The notes under the pieces: generated by a model
What the model saw: the letters and a program-made list of their open reading frames with translations, nothing else
Database searches by the model: none
Told to the model about the DNA's origin: nothing
In this document: piece after piece, positions 34,367 to 43,024 of the stretch
Position numbering within the stretch: position 1 is the stretch's first letter
Layout: each line of letters starts with the position of its first letter
Position numbers and translations under genes: made by a program
Assembly: GCA_019359695.1 (NCBI GenBank)
Contig: JAHHGV010000010.1
Location: forward strand, 62,001 to 126,000
DNA: 64,000 nt
Direction: 5' to 3'
Source of the DNA: Brasilonema angustatum HA4187-MV1
GTDB taxonomy: Bacteria > Cyanobacteriota > Cyanobacteriia > Cyanobacteriales > Nostocaceae

Positions 34367-36595
34367 ATGCGTTCCAGAGCAGAGCAAGTTGCCAGTATAA
34401 TTGAACACCGTTACCGTTATCTTCCCAATAAGATAGCAACAGTTGAAAAAGAGCTTCAGGCACGAGCATCTGCCTTATATAATCTGGAAACTCATCAACA
34501 AGCGTTACTACAAGAAAATGCTAATACCCAAGCGAGTGAGTATTTAAAAGCAATCAATTTTGCTGATATTCAAAAACGCATTACATCTGAACTGTTTGTA
34601 TTGTCTAAACTCAAAAGCCGCTTTTCCAGAAATACGCTGAATATTGGCGTTGTTGGGTTGATGGGACAAGGAAAGAGTACCTTGCTCAAGAGTTTAAGTG
34701 GACTTAGCGATCAAGAAATTCCAGCTTATGAAGGAGCAGCTTGTACAGCTGTTCGTAGCCTAGTTTGTAACAAGGAGGGTTCTGTTGAAGTTAGAGTCAT
34801 TCTGCATTCAGAAAAAACCTTTTTAGAGGAAGTGATTCTTCCTTACTATAAATCGCTTAAACTCAAGCCTGAACCGCGCACCCTAGATGAATTTGCACGA
34901 GCATCTTTACCTGCCCAAATGCCTGTTGGAGCAACCGATGAAGCAGTTTATAAGCACCTGCGGTATGACTATTTTCAGAACTTAGAATACTATCGGCATT
35001 TGATTGTTGCTGGAGCAGAACCACCAGAAGTGGCGATCGCCCCAGAGGAGGTGGCTGAATATGTCAGACAAAAGCGAAACCCTCAAGGAGAATTAATTTC
35101 GTACAAACATTTAGCTGTACGCGAAGTTAATATATTCTGTCCCTTTGAGAATCCTGATGTTGGTAGAATTGCTCTAGTTGATCTTCCTGGTTTGGGAGAC
35201 TCTAAGCTGGGTGATGAAAAAGTTATGCTGGATACTCTTGGTAGAGCAGTGGATGTAGTGCTGTTTATCACACGTCCAGACCCGCAACGCTACCAATGGC
35301 GCAAGGTTGACACCGATCTTTACGATATTGCGGCTCAAGAATTGAATAACCTTGCAGGCAGAGCGTTTATGGTTGTCAATCACAGCCAAAGAACACAAAA
35401 TCTCAATGCATGTATTGCTCTCAAAGATACTTTGCAGATGCAAGTTGTCAGTTGCGAAATTGCTGACTGCTCAAACCCGGAGGATGCTAACCAAGTTTTT
35501 GATCGCATCCTCAACTACCTGGCAGAGCATATTCTGGAAATTGATCAAGAATATGCTCGCCAAAGTCAAGAGCGGCTAATGAAAATTCAGCAAGATATCG
35601 ATCTGATAATACAGGCTGCCCAGAAAGTTTTTAGCGCAACTGATAGTGACTTGTCCACACTTATTGACGATCAGTATGACGATTTGTTTGGTACCGATCA
35701 GGATGGATGGTGGCGAGAGATTACCATCGCCTTCCAAGAATTGAGATTTGAATTTGCTAAACGCTGTCAATTACCGTCTAAGAGTCTGGAATCGAGTGTT
35801 GAGAAAGTCTACAAAACTTGTAAAGCAAATGCTGGAATTTTAACAGCTAACAATCCAGAAGCCGAAATTGAGAAGCAGATTAAAGCCAGCAATCCAATGA
35901 AAGCCTATGCTGACTACCGTGATTTGTTGCGAACTTTACTGTCCGATCACTTTAGTCATTTAGATGAAGGACTAAAAGAATCGACTCAAGAAGTGAAAGC
36001 GCGAGTAGCAGAGATTTTAATCACAGTTGGACAATTAGGTGTCTTGGGTAATTCCCTTGAAGGCTGGGAATTTATTCAAGCTTTTAGAGAATTGCTAGAG
36101 CGAGAACATTCAGATCTTAAAAGACTTCAGCAAGGCTTCCGAATTATTTCTAATTTTGAACTTTCATACAGTGGCTTAATTGAACCACAGATCTATCAAA
36201 ATTTGGTTGAACTTAGCAATATTCAACTTACTGATGAAGACTCGAAAGATGTTACCTTAAAGGTTGGACAAAGTACAACTGCTGACTTAATTCTTAACGC
36301 ACTACAGATTGACTATGATCGCACAGTTGCTAGAATTAAGGCGGCTTTAGAAGAGCTACTTTATCAGCCCAGCATTGCTGCTTACGCGCTGATTGAGAAG
36401 TTTATTGACAACATTATCTACCACAAAGAGGCTCAAAAAGACTGGAAAAAGTTTCTCAGGCGAGTTAGAGCTAAAGTTTGGGCTGAGGAAATTGGTAAAC
36501 TTGAACAAGAACAACAACGGCAACAGGACTGGTTGAATAGTGTTAAGCGATTAAAAGAGGTTAATCGTGTAGAAACCATTCAATTTTTGACTTAA
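34367..36595 (+). CDS. Dynamin-like large GTPase
   Basis: A 742-residue GTPase. An N-terminal coiled coil (about 1-60) precedes the G domain. G1 is GLMGQGKST (97-105), G2 Thr is probably in AACTAVRS, and G3 is DLPGLGD (about 272-278). The G4 position reads VVNHSQR instead of NKxD, so base specificity may be altered. The region after about 400 is entirely helical, resembling the stalk of bacterial dynamin-like proteins, and ends in a coiled coil. It is the first gene of a four-gene run. ATG 34367 has no strong Shine-Dalgarno. The layout of two different GTPases in tandem resembles predicted GTPase-centred conflict systems; the function is inference. Confidence 0.8.
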   Translation: MRSRAEQVASIIEHRYRYLPNKIATVEKELQARASALYNLETHQQALLQENANTQASEYLKAINFADIQKRITSELFVLSKLKSRFSRNTLNIGVVGLMGQGKSTLLKSLSGLSDQEIPAYEGAACTAVRSLVCNKEGSVEVRVILHSEKTFLEEVILPYYKSLKLKPEPRTLDEFARASLPAQMPVGATDEAVYKHLRYDYFQNLEYYRHLIVAGAEPPEVAIAPEEVAEYVRQKRNPQGELISYKHLAVREVNIFCPFENPDVGRIALVDLPGLGDSKLGDEKVMLDTLGRAVDVVLFITRPDPQRYQWRKVDTDLYDIAAQELNNLAGRAFMVVNHSQRTQNLNACIALKDTLQMQVVSCEIADCSNPEDANQVFDRILNYLAEHILEIDQEYARQSQERLMKIQQDIDLIIQAAQKVFSATDSDLSTLIDDQYDDLFGTDQDGWWREITIAFQELRFEFAKRCQLPSKSLESSVEKVYKTCKANAGILTANNPEAEIEKQIKASNPMKAYADYRDLLRTLLSDHFSHLDEGLKESTQEVKARVAEILITVGQLGVLGNSLEGWEFIQAFRELLEREHSDLKRLQQGFRIISNFELSYSGLIEPQIYQNLVELSNIQLTDEDSKDVTLKVGQSTTADLILNALQIDYDRTVARIKAALEELLYQPSIAAYALIEKFIDNIIYHKEAQKDWKKFLRRVRAKVWAEEIGKLEQEQQRQQDWLNSVKRLKEVNRVETIQFLT

Positions 36596-36669
36596 ATTTT
36601 CCACCGACTGGTTGACTCACAAAAATCTCAGCACAAACTAAACTTGATTTTTAACCAGGATTTGTTTTG

Positions 36670-37935
36670 ATGAATAACCTGCAAGAACTAAATATTATCA
36701 TGCTTGCGCCTAGAGGAGTTGGCAAAACCAGTTTGTTAGCCGCCATGCACGAAGAATTTCACAAAACATTTGAGAATGCAGGGCTAACAACATGGGCAAG
36801 TGACACTAAAACATTGGATGCGATCGAAGATTGTAAACGCCTCTTACGAAATATGGACTACCGTTTACAAAAGCTAGTTGAACCAACTCCACCCCAACTT
36901 GATCCTTGGGAAGATCAAGGATTTATGTTTGAAGTGGGAAGTGGCGGCAAAAAGTTCATAAAAATTCGCTTTACCGATCCTTCTGGAGAATATTTTAAAC
37001 CTACTGCGACTCCTGATCAAAAGGAGTATGTCAAACAACAGTTAAATCAATGTGATGCAGTGATTATTCCCATTGATTCAACTGCTTTAATGGAAAAGAA
37101 AACAGGCAGAACGAAAACTACAGAAATTGGACTTTGGCATGAACCCAAAAATGACCCAGATCGTATTACCAAGCTTTTAAAAGATGCCTACGCAAGTATA
37201 ACAAAACCTAGGCTAGTTGTTCTAGCACCATTAAAGTGTGAAAGTTACATGAAAACAGATAAAGATGCTAATGACTTGCTGGATCATATTAAAATTGGCT
37301 ATCGACAATTACTGGATTTCTTCAAAGAAGACGAGATTTATCACAAATTGGCAGTAGTCGTAACACCTGTGCAAACGATTGGACACATTGCTTTTTCTCA
37401 TGCTGAAACTACTGATGGTTATACCCGGTTCTTTTACAACAAAGCACCGCTAGATGCGCCTTATGATCCTAAAGATGGAGATCAACCACTCCGCTATATA
37501 TTGCGATTTTTATTGAATGTATACAATGAAAGCAGCCAATTAGAATTGGAACGAGCTAAAGAAGACTTTTATAAACTTGAAAAAGAAGTTGGTGTGAAAG
37601 ACGATCAATTGAATAGCGCCCAACGCAAGTTAAATCTGGCAGAACAGCGTGTAAATCAGCGTAATCAACTTTGGCTACCCTTCAGACTAATTGCTAACCT
37701 TTTCGATGACGTTAATACATCCTACGATGAAGCTAATAACAGTTATACGGAAAAAGCGTTTGATCTCAAGGAGACAGAAGCTCAAAAATTTGCTGTTCAA
37801 GACAAAGCAGACGCCACACAAGCTCAACTCCAAGCTTTTAACACAGCTATTTCCAAATTTGCAATTGATTGTAAGCAAGAGCGTGGCTTTGCCATTTTGC
37901 AAGGTAGAGCCAAATGGTTACCAGTTCCTAAATAA
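36670..37935 (+). CDS. Second P-loop GTPase with C-terminal coiled coil
   Basis: A 421-residue protein. The P-loop is LAPRGVGKTSLL (about 12-23), the G3-like switch is RFTDPSGEYF (DPSG, near residue 103), and no canonical NKxD is seen; VVLAPLKCESY stands near its place. The G domain spans about 1-260. A long coiled coil (about 288-400) follows: LELERAKEDFYKLEKEV and NSAQRKLNLAEQRVNQR. ATG 36670 is preceded by AGGA about 10 bases up. It starts 74 bases after the dynamin-like gene, same strand. The unusual GTPase plus coiled coil suggests regulated assembly with the first GTPase. The family is not one I can name with certainty. Confidence 0.75.
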   Translation: MNNLQELNIIMLAPRGVGKTSLLAAMHEEFHKTFENAGLTTWASDTKTLDAIEDCKRLLRNMDYRLQKLVEPTPPQLDPWEDQGFMFEVGSGGKKFIKIRFTDPSGEYFKPTATPDQKEYVKQQLNQCDAVIIPIDSTALMEKKTGRTKTTEIGLWHEPKNDPDRITKLLKDAYASITKPRLVVLAPLKCESYMKTDKDANDLLDHIKIGYRQLLDFFKEDEIYHKLAVVVTPVQTIGHIAFSHAETTDGYTRFFYNKAPLDAPYDPKDGDQPLRYILRFLLNVYNESSQLELERAKEDFYKLEKEVGVKDDQLNSAQRKLNLAEQRVNQRNQLWLPFRLIANLFDDVNTSYDEANNSYTEKAFDLKETEAQKFAVQDKADATQAQLQAFNTAISKFAIDCKQERGFAILQGRAKWLPVPK

Positions 37936-37939
37936 TTAA

Positions 37940-38180
37940 GGTAAGCAACCCCTGCCTAAAGGCTAGGGGCTTCAACATTGGTTGAAGCCCAGCTTACCAG
38001 ACTCAGTACCTCGCGTACTACGTTTAAGGCAAGTGTTAAAGACCTACCAAGGGATGCGTAGCTAGTCCCCTGCTCTAGAACCGAACAGTTAAACAGGTGT
38101 ATGGGTTAAGCCAGTGCTGTTTGGATAGTTACAGACCTTAAACATTGTCGAAGCTAACTTTACCCGAAAGGAGGGACTTT
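37940..38180 (+). ncRNA. Omega-RNA (guide RNA scaffold) region of the IscB element
   Basis: This is a structured, non-coding stretch directly upstream of iscB, where IscB omega-RNAs are known to be encoded. Visible hairpins include CCCCTGCC...GGCTAGGGG and GGCTTCAAC/GTTGAAGCC near 37952-37990, then further pairings to 38165. The 5' end of an omega-RNA carries the guide copied from DNA flanking the element's left end; here that flank is the 3' end of the second GTPase gene. Exact ends were not determined. Confidence 0.6.
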
Positions 38181-39461
38181 ATGTCCAAAGTGTTTGTCAT
38201 TGATTCAGAAAAAAGACCATTATATCCAATTCATTCAGCGCAAGCTCGGCAGTTACTAAGGAACAAGAAAGCCGCAGTTTATAGACGGTTCCCATTTACT
38301 TTGATTTTGAAACAGTCTCATTTTGACTGTTTGGTAACACCGCTCAGATTAAAGATAGACCCTGGCGCTAAGCACACAGGAATTGCTTTGGTGAATGATT
38401 CAACGGGTGAAGTTGTCTTTGCTGCCGAACTAAAACACAGAGGTTTTGCAATCAGAGAATCTTTGACCTCTAGAAGACAGATAAGACGTAGTAGGAGAAA
38501 CCGTAAAACCAGGTATCGTCAATCAAGGTTTTTGAATAGAACCCCCCCTAAAGGTTGGTTAGCTCCTAGCTTACAAAGTCGAGTCGAAAATATCAAAACT
38601 TGGGTCAGCAAGTTACGGAAGATTGCATTGATCGAAGCACTTGGTCAAGAACTTGTTCGCTTTGATATGCAGTTGATACGCAATCCAGATATTCAAGGAA
38701 ACGAGTATCAGCAAGGCACACTTGCAGGTTACGAAACACGAGAGTTCCTACTAGAAAAATGGAACAGACAATGCGCTTACTGTGGTATTAAGGACGTCTC
38801 ATTGCAAGTAGAGCATATTCATCCAAGAGCTAAAGGAGGTTCTAATTCAATTACTAACCTTGCTTTAAGCTGCGAAAAGTGCAATGTAAAAAAAGGAACT
38901 AAAGATATTAAGGACTTCCTCAAAAAAGACCCTGCCAGATTGGAGAAAATCTTGAAACAAGCTAAAAGACCATTAGCTGATGCAGCCGCAGTCAATACAA
39001 CTAGATGGGCATTACTGGAAGTTTTAGAAGCGTCCGGTTTACCCGTTGAGACGGGTTCGGGCGGGTTAACCAAGTTTAATCGCAGCCAACAACATCTTAC
39101 TAAGTCTCACTGGGTTGATGCAGCTTGTGTTGGTAAATCTACGCCTATTCTCAATATCAAGGGTGTCAAACCTTTGATGGTCACAGCCAACGGACACGGT
39201 ACACGGCAATTATGCAGGACAGACAAGTATGGATTCCCTAGTCGTCATTGTTCTAGAACTAAATTTCACTTTGGTTTCCAAACAGGTGACATTGTTCAAG
39301 CAATTGTCACGTCGGGCAAGAAAGTAGGTGTACACGTTGGAAGAATAGCAACTCGTGCAACGGGTAGTTTCAATATTTCAACCAAAGAAGGACTAGTTCA
39401 GGGAATTGGTCACAAGTACTGTAAACACGTTCACAAAAAGGATGGTTACTCGTATGCCTAG
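38181..39461 (+). CDS. iscB: IscB RNA-guided DNA endonuclease
   Basis: A 426-residue IscB, the ancestor-like relative of Cas9. Order: the N-terminal PLMP-type segment (RPLYPIHSAQARQLLRNKKA, 12-31); RuvC-I with Asp60 in LKIDPGAKHTG; the Arg-rich bridge helix (about 94-118, SRRQIRRSRRNRKTRYRQSR); RuvC-II with Glu near 153 in LIEALGQELVRFD; an HNH domain (198-238) with CAYCG, VEHIHPRAKGGSNS and CEKCN; and RuvC-III HWVDAA (about 310-315). All catalytic positions appear intact. ATG 38181 has AAAGGAGGG 6-8 bases upstream; the frame extends to 38145 but that start is weaker. No TnpA is adjacent, so it is a non-autonomous element, inserted into the GTPase operon. Confidence 0.93.
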   Translation: MSKVFVIDSEKRPLYPIHSAQARQLLRNKKAAVYRRFPFTLILKQSHFDCLVTPLRLKIDPGAKHTGIALVNDSTGEVVFAAELKHRGFAIRESLTSRRQIRRSRRNRKTRYRQSRFLNRTPPKGWLAPSLQSRVENIKTWVSKLRKIALIEALGQELVRFDMQLIRNPDIQGNEYQQGTLAGYETREFLLEKWNRQCAYCGIKDVSLQVEHIHPRAKGGSNSITNLALSCEKCNVKKGTKDIKDFLKKDPARLEKILKQAKRPLADAAAVNTTRWALLEVLEASGLPVETGSGGLTKFNRSQQHLTKSHWVDAACVGKSTPILNIKGVKPLMVTANGHGTRQLCRTDKYGFPSRHCSRTKFHFGFQTGDIVQAIVTSGKKVGVHVGRIATRATGSFNISTKEGLVQGIGHKYCKHVHKKDGYSYA

Positions 39462-39475
39462 TTTGAAGAATTGGA

Positions 39476-39494
39476 CGGTTGACTAAATCAACCG
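39476..39494. repeat. Hairpin at the right end of the IscB element
   Basis: CGGTTGA and TCAACCG pair across CTAAA, 15 bases after the iscB stop. IS200/IS605-related elements carry subterminal hairpins at their ends. This probably marks the right end, and it could also terminate iscB transcription. Confidence 0.55.
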
Positions 39495-39552
39495 CGTCAT
39501 GTTTAATCTCTGGTCTAAAGACGCAGAGTTTCCACACTCCCCCGAGGTCAGC

Positions 39553-40677
39553 ATGAATTACAATCAAGTAGAAATTTATGTTAGAAGTTCTCCATTAGGC
39601 GAAGTTGGTATTCATTGGCGCAATATCAGCAAATCCGAACAGCCTAAGGAAGAGCCAGTTGTGCTTAAGCAACGAGTTATTTCTAGAGATGATGGTAAAC
39701 AGGTAACAATTAATTCCTTAATTAACGATACTAAACCGTCCCTGATTTTAGCTCGATATGAAAATAAGGTGCTTGTAGAAGTCACAGGGCTAGATGCAGC
39801 AGAAGATCGATCAAAAAGAATGGGGCGGAGAATCTCTGAAGTTGTTTTGTGGGTTGGAGATGCAACGCCCGAAGTAGAATCTCAACTAAGAAAACTCGCT
39901 GCTTGTATTTTGCTAAGTTTTTGGGAAAAAGAGTCAACTTTTCTAAGCAAGATTCGCAGTGCTATTGATTTTGATGGACTGAATGACTTTAAAGCTAATG
40001 CCCAACAAATTCAGCAGTTATATACTGATGCTGCCACACATTTAGATGACTTCATGTCAAAAATATCTTCCAGCGTCGTTGAACTTGGTGAGTCAGTTTG
40101 GTTAACCCCGAAAACAATTGATATTGAGAGCCAGTTATATACTTTAGTAAAGCAAATCAGTCAAACTTCCTTTGGGGAAACTGAGCAACCTGTAGTGGTT
40201 GTTGCTGAGTTCAAAAAAGAGGGCGATACGCCTCCCTTGCGCGTGTCCGTTGGCGCAGCCTCTGCGATAGGAGAAGGACTCAGCGTCAAGCCTCCGGCTG
40301 ATAGCCAACAGATTGTTTACAAGGGCAATGTTTGGAAAGCACCTGAAACTAAAACTGAAAAAAAAACACCAGTACCGTCACCAGAAGCAGTACCGTCAGC
40401 ACAACCAATACTACCTCAAAAAGCAGTACCACCTCGAACAACTCGCATAGTGATCGTTGGGATGATCCTGCTGATTCTAATTCTGCTCACAACCTGGGTA
40501 ATAGCTCAACCCAAAATATTATCACCAACCCCAACACTAACTCCAACCCCAATACCCAAACACAAGCCATCCAGCAAGACAACCAACCCTCAAAGTTTTC
40601 TTCAGCCAGCCAACAGTCCGGTGTTACGCGACGACAATCAGCCCCAGTCTTCCCAAAATCGATCGCCAGACGCTTAA
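39553..40677 (+). CDS. Single-pass membrane protein of the GTPase operon
   Basis: A protein of about 374 residues. A soluble domain spans 1-230 (beta strands such as VEIYVRSSPLGEVGIHWRNI, then a helical region with RKLAACILLSFWEKES). A Pro-rich linker comes next, then one membrane helix (RIVIVGMILLILILLTTWVIA, about 298-318), and a PTPTLTPTP tail. ATG 39553 is favoured; an ATG at 39499 lies at the IscB boundary and adds 18 unrelated-looking residues. I recognise no named family. Its position suggests an adaptor or effector that places the GTPase system at the membrane. From about 40430 to the end, the -1 frame is also open and leads into the next gene. Confidence 0.65.
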   Translation: MNYNQVEIYVRSSPLGEVGIHWRNISKSEQPKEEPVVLKQRVISRDDGKQVTINSLINDTKPSLILARYENKVLVEVTGLDAAEDRSKRMGRRISEVVLWVGDATPEVESQLRKLAACILLSFWEKESTFLSKIRSAIDFDGLNDFKANAQQIQQLYTDAATHLDDFMSKISSSVVELGESVWLTPKTIDIESQLYTLVKQISQTSFGETEQPVVVVAEFKKEGDTPPLRVSVGAASAIGEGLSVKPPADSQQIVYKGNVWKAPETKTEKKTPVPSPEAVPSAQPILPQKAVPPRTTRIVIVGMILLILILLTTWVIAQPKILSPTPTLTPTPIPKHKPSSKTTNPQSFLQPANSPVLRDDNQPQSSQNRSPDA

Positions 40678-40697
40678 TTGGAAATGATCTGGCTGAT

Positions 40698-41114
40698 GTG
40701 CATAACGCAATCAGCTTTTTGTCTGAGAAAGAAGTTTATAAATTTTCTCTTTTAATTGAAGCTTTGGAACGAATTAGCAAAAATCATAGCTCACGTATTA
40801 CGACTAAAATACTAAACGAGGTAGAGAAATATCTTAACCGATGCTTGACAGATTTAAACACGGATGATTCCGAATATTTAGAAGAAGAACCTGTCGAATG
40901 GTTGCAAAAATCCTATAAGTGGTTGCAACGCCGATTTGACATTCATACAAAGATAAATTCTCTTAACTTGAACCGAAAAAAGGAACTGCTAGCACTAGGT
41001 TACTTTTTACAAGGGGAGTTATCAACACAAGAAGAGTTTGAGTATATAAGAAAGGTTTTACGTTCTTATTTAACAAGAATTGAGCAATTCCGAAATTCTC
41101 CACCTTCTGAGTAA
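40698..41114 (+). CDS. Helical protein, possible frameshifted extension of the membrane protein
   Basis: 138 codons from GTG 40698, with no ribosome-binding site. The product is helical and charged (LIEALERISKNHSSRITTKILNEV and WLQKSYKWLQRRFDIHTKIN, each cited in part). The frame is open upstream, inside the membrane-protein gene, back to about 40430, and from about 40520 it encodes an Asn/Gln/Ser/Thr-rich linker (NPNTNSNPNTQTQAIQQDNQ) running smoothly into LIGNDLADVHNAISFL. So the real product may be the C-terminal domain of the membrane protein, joined by a -1 frameshift (programmed, mutational or a sequencing error). Family unknown. Confidence 0.55.
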   Translation: MHNAISFLSEKEVYKFSLLIEALERISKNHSSRITTKILNEVEKYLNRCLTDLNTDDSEYLEEEPVEWLQKSYKWLQRRFDIHTKINSLNLNRKKELLALGYFLQGELSTQEEFEYIRKVLRSYLTRIEQFRNSPPSE

Positions 41115-41352
41115 TGAGGTAGGGAACAGGGAATAGGGAACAGGGAACAGGGAACAGGAAACAGTGAACAATTGATCACTGGTAACTGGTACTGCGGGTA
41201 CTTGATAACTGATAAAGGTGTACCTAGCTTCGCAAAAATCAAATAGAAATCCTATTATAATTTAAATGAAAACGATGGTCAGACTTTTGTATATCCCAAG
41301 TCTTCAAAAGAAAGAATTTGTAAGTCGTAGGGCACGAAAGGTCAGTCAAGTT
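41115..41352. repeat. Repeat-rich region with the left inverted repeat of the esterase/MprF block
   Basis: Tandem AGGGAACAGGGAATAGGGAA units at 41122-41160 are followed by GTGTACCTAGCTTCGCAAAA (41218-41237) and a further 20 bases. The 41219-41259 block is repeated in inverse orientation at 44931-44970 on the far side of the operon. No gene. Confidence 0.65.
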
Positions 41353-43017
41353 TTATCCTTTGAAATAATCTAAAAGGCGATCGCCTGAATCAGCACGAAT
41401 CAATGCGACAACGACGTCGGGTAAAGCAGTTAAACTGGGGAAAACCAGATAACGTGATTCCCAACGAGGGTGAAATTTGTCTTTGTATGCATGCAAGCCT
41501 TGGAAATTGTAAAACCGCTCCAAATGCTTATAAAGATAGTACAACACTTTCTCTAAACGAGCCGATTCTTGAGTTTTACCTACTCCAGCAAGGGCAGAAA
41601 GACCAATATTAAAACTATCGTAATTTCGCTCCTTGTAGTGCTGGAACATAGATATAAACAAAAAGTCCATTGTTCCATTCTCAATCGACTTTCGGTGTCG
41701 CATCATGTCGTTAGTCACTTCGTTGAGCTGGTACTCTAATACAATATTGGTAAAGGCAATAATTTCACCGTCGGAGGACTGCACCGTTACGATTTCAGAG
41801 TCTCGCAAATAAGCTTCATCAAACCAACCTAGAGAAAACTTTTTTTCGGAACCTTGCACCAATTGCAGCCATTCGTCACTAACAGGTTTTATTTTATGCA
41901 ACAATTTATCAGCAATTGGTGGTTGGTAAAATTTGACTTCATACCCCAGCTTAGTCATGCGATTCATTGCTGTTCTGAGGTTTTTACCTGCTTTTCCTTG
42001 TAAGGTGAAGCTTTGGAGGTCAACTATTGCTTCTTCACCAATTTTGACTACCTGAAATCCCAGCGACTTGTAGAGATCAATATCATTGGGTAAAGTTTGG
42101 TAAAAAGCTGGATACCAGTCGTTACGTTGGCAAAACAACTGAAAACTCACAATCACTTCTTTACGGTCTTCATCTGGTCCAATGGGATCACCTAAGGCGA
42201 TCGCACCCCGTCCTTTAGGGACATAACCAATAACACTGCGACCAGAAGGACTAAAAAAGTAACTTTTGTCACTTAACAATGTAAATGCTGCTAATGAAGA
42301 GCATCCATAGTTTTCTACAATATCTTTTGCCTGCTGCCGTTCTTTAACACTGGCGGCATCACGTAGAAAAACTGGTCTTAGTAGCATGAACAATGCATAA
42401 GCGATCGTACTTGCTGCAATAATATAAATAGAATTAGCAAAAAAGTCCCCAAATCGGCTTCTTGGTTTCAGTCCGCCATTATCATCTGTGAAGAACATAT
42501 CAAAAGTTTGGCCTATGGCATCACTCCAAGTGAAATTTTCCGTAAATTTGCCATCTAACAAGTAAAACCCAATTGTTCCATATGCCAAAGTAAACAGCAA
42601 AGCTGCAATTAACACCCGCACTCCCTGCGCAATCGAAGGACGATCTGATTTTGCTGTAAAAACATGGCGCATCAAGAGTAATTGCATCAGCAAAACACCA
42701 GACAACAGACTTTCTTCATAGTCCAGTCCCTTAATCAAGTGGCTGACAACAGAAAGAATCAAGAACCCAATAGTGAGTAACCAAGCAATTCGTTTTCGAC
42801 GCAACAGGTTGGTTGCAAGCGTCAGTAACACAAACCCAGTCAGTGCTGCAAATAAATGACCGCTAACGCGAATATCAAAAGGTAAAAAGTGCTTCAACCA
42901 GTGATTTCGCTCATTCAGGTTAGGCGTCACTGCTGACACCAAGTTTACCACTCCGACTAAACCAGTGAGGAAAGCTGCACTCCAAAGCCCAATCCGAGTT
43001 CTCAAATCAAGAGTCAT
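41353..43017 (-). CDS. MprF-type aminoacyl-phosphatidylglycerol synthase (DUF2156)
   Basis: A 554-residue membrane protein. About six hydrophobic segments cover residues 10-225; the soluble C-terminal half (about 235-554) is the GNAT-like LPG-synthase (DUF2156) domain: GYVPKGRGAIALGDPIGP, the KNLRTAMNRMTKLGYEV segment, and later YNFQGLHAYKDKFHPRWE. In MprF this domain transfers an amino acid from aminoacyl-tRNA to phosphatidylglycerol, changing surface charge. It is shorter than the ~850-residue full MprF because the flippase half is missing. It starts 7 bases after the esterase stop, so it is the last gene of a three-gene operon. Confidence 0.85.
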   Translation of the reverse strand: MTLDLRTRIGLWSAAFLTGLVGVVNLVSAVTPNLNERNHWLKHFLPFDIRVSGHLFAALTGFVLLTLATNLLRRKRIAWLLTIGFLILSVVSHLIKGLDYEESLLSGVLLMQLLLMRHVFTAKSDRPSIAQGVRVLIAALLFTLAYGTIGFYLLDGKFTENFTWSDAIGQTFDMFFTDDNGGLKPRSRFGDFFANSIYIIAASTIAYALFMLLRPVFLRDAASVKERQQAKDIVENYGCSSLAAFTLLSDKSYFFSPSGRSVIGYVPKGRGAIALGDPIGPDEDRKEVIVSFQLFCQRNDWYPAFYQTLPNDIDLYKSLGFQVVKIGEEAIVDLQSFTLQGKAGKNLRTAMNRMTKLGYEVKFYQPPIADKLLHKIKPVSDEWLQLVQGSEKKFSLGWFDEAYLRDSEIVTVQSSDGEIIAFTNIVLEYQLNEVTNDMMRHRKSIENGTMDFLFISMFQHYKERNYDSFNIGLSALAGVGKTQESARLEKVLYYLYKHLERFYNFQGLHAYKDKFHPRWESRYLVFPSLTALPDVVVALIRADSGDRLLDYFKG

Positions 43018-43024
43018 TAGTCAC

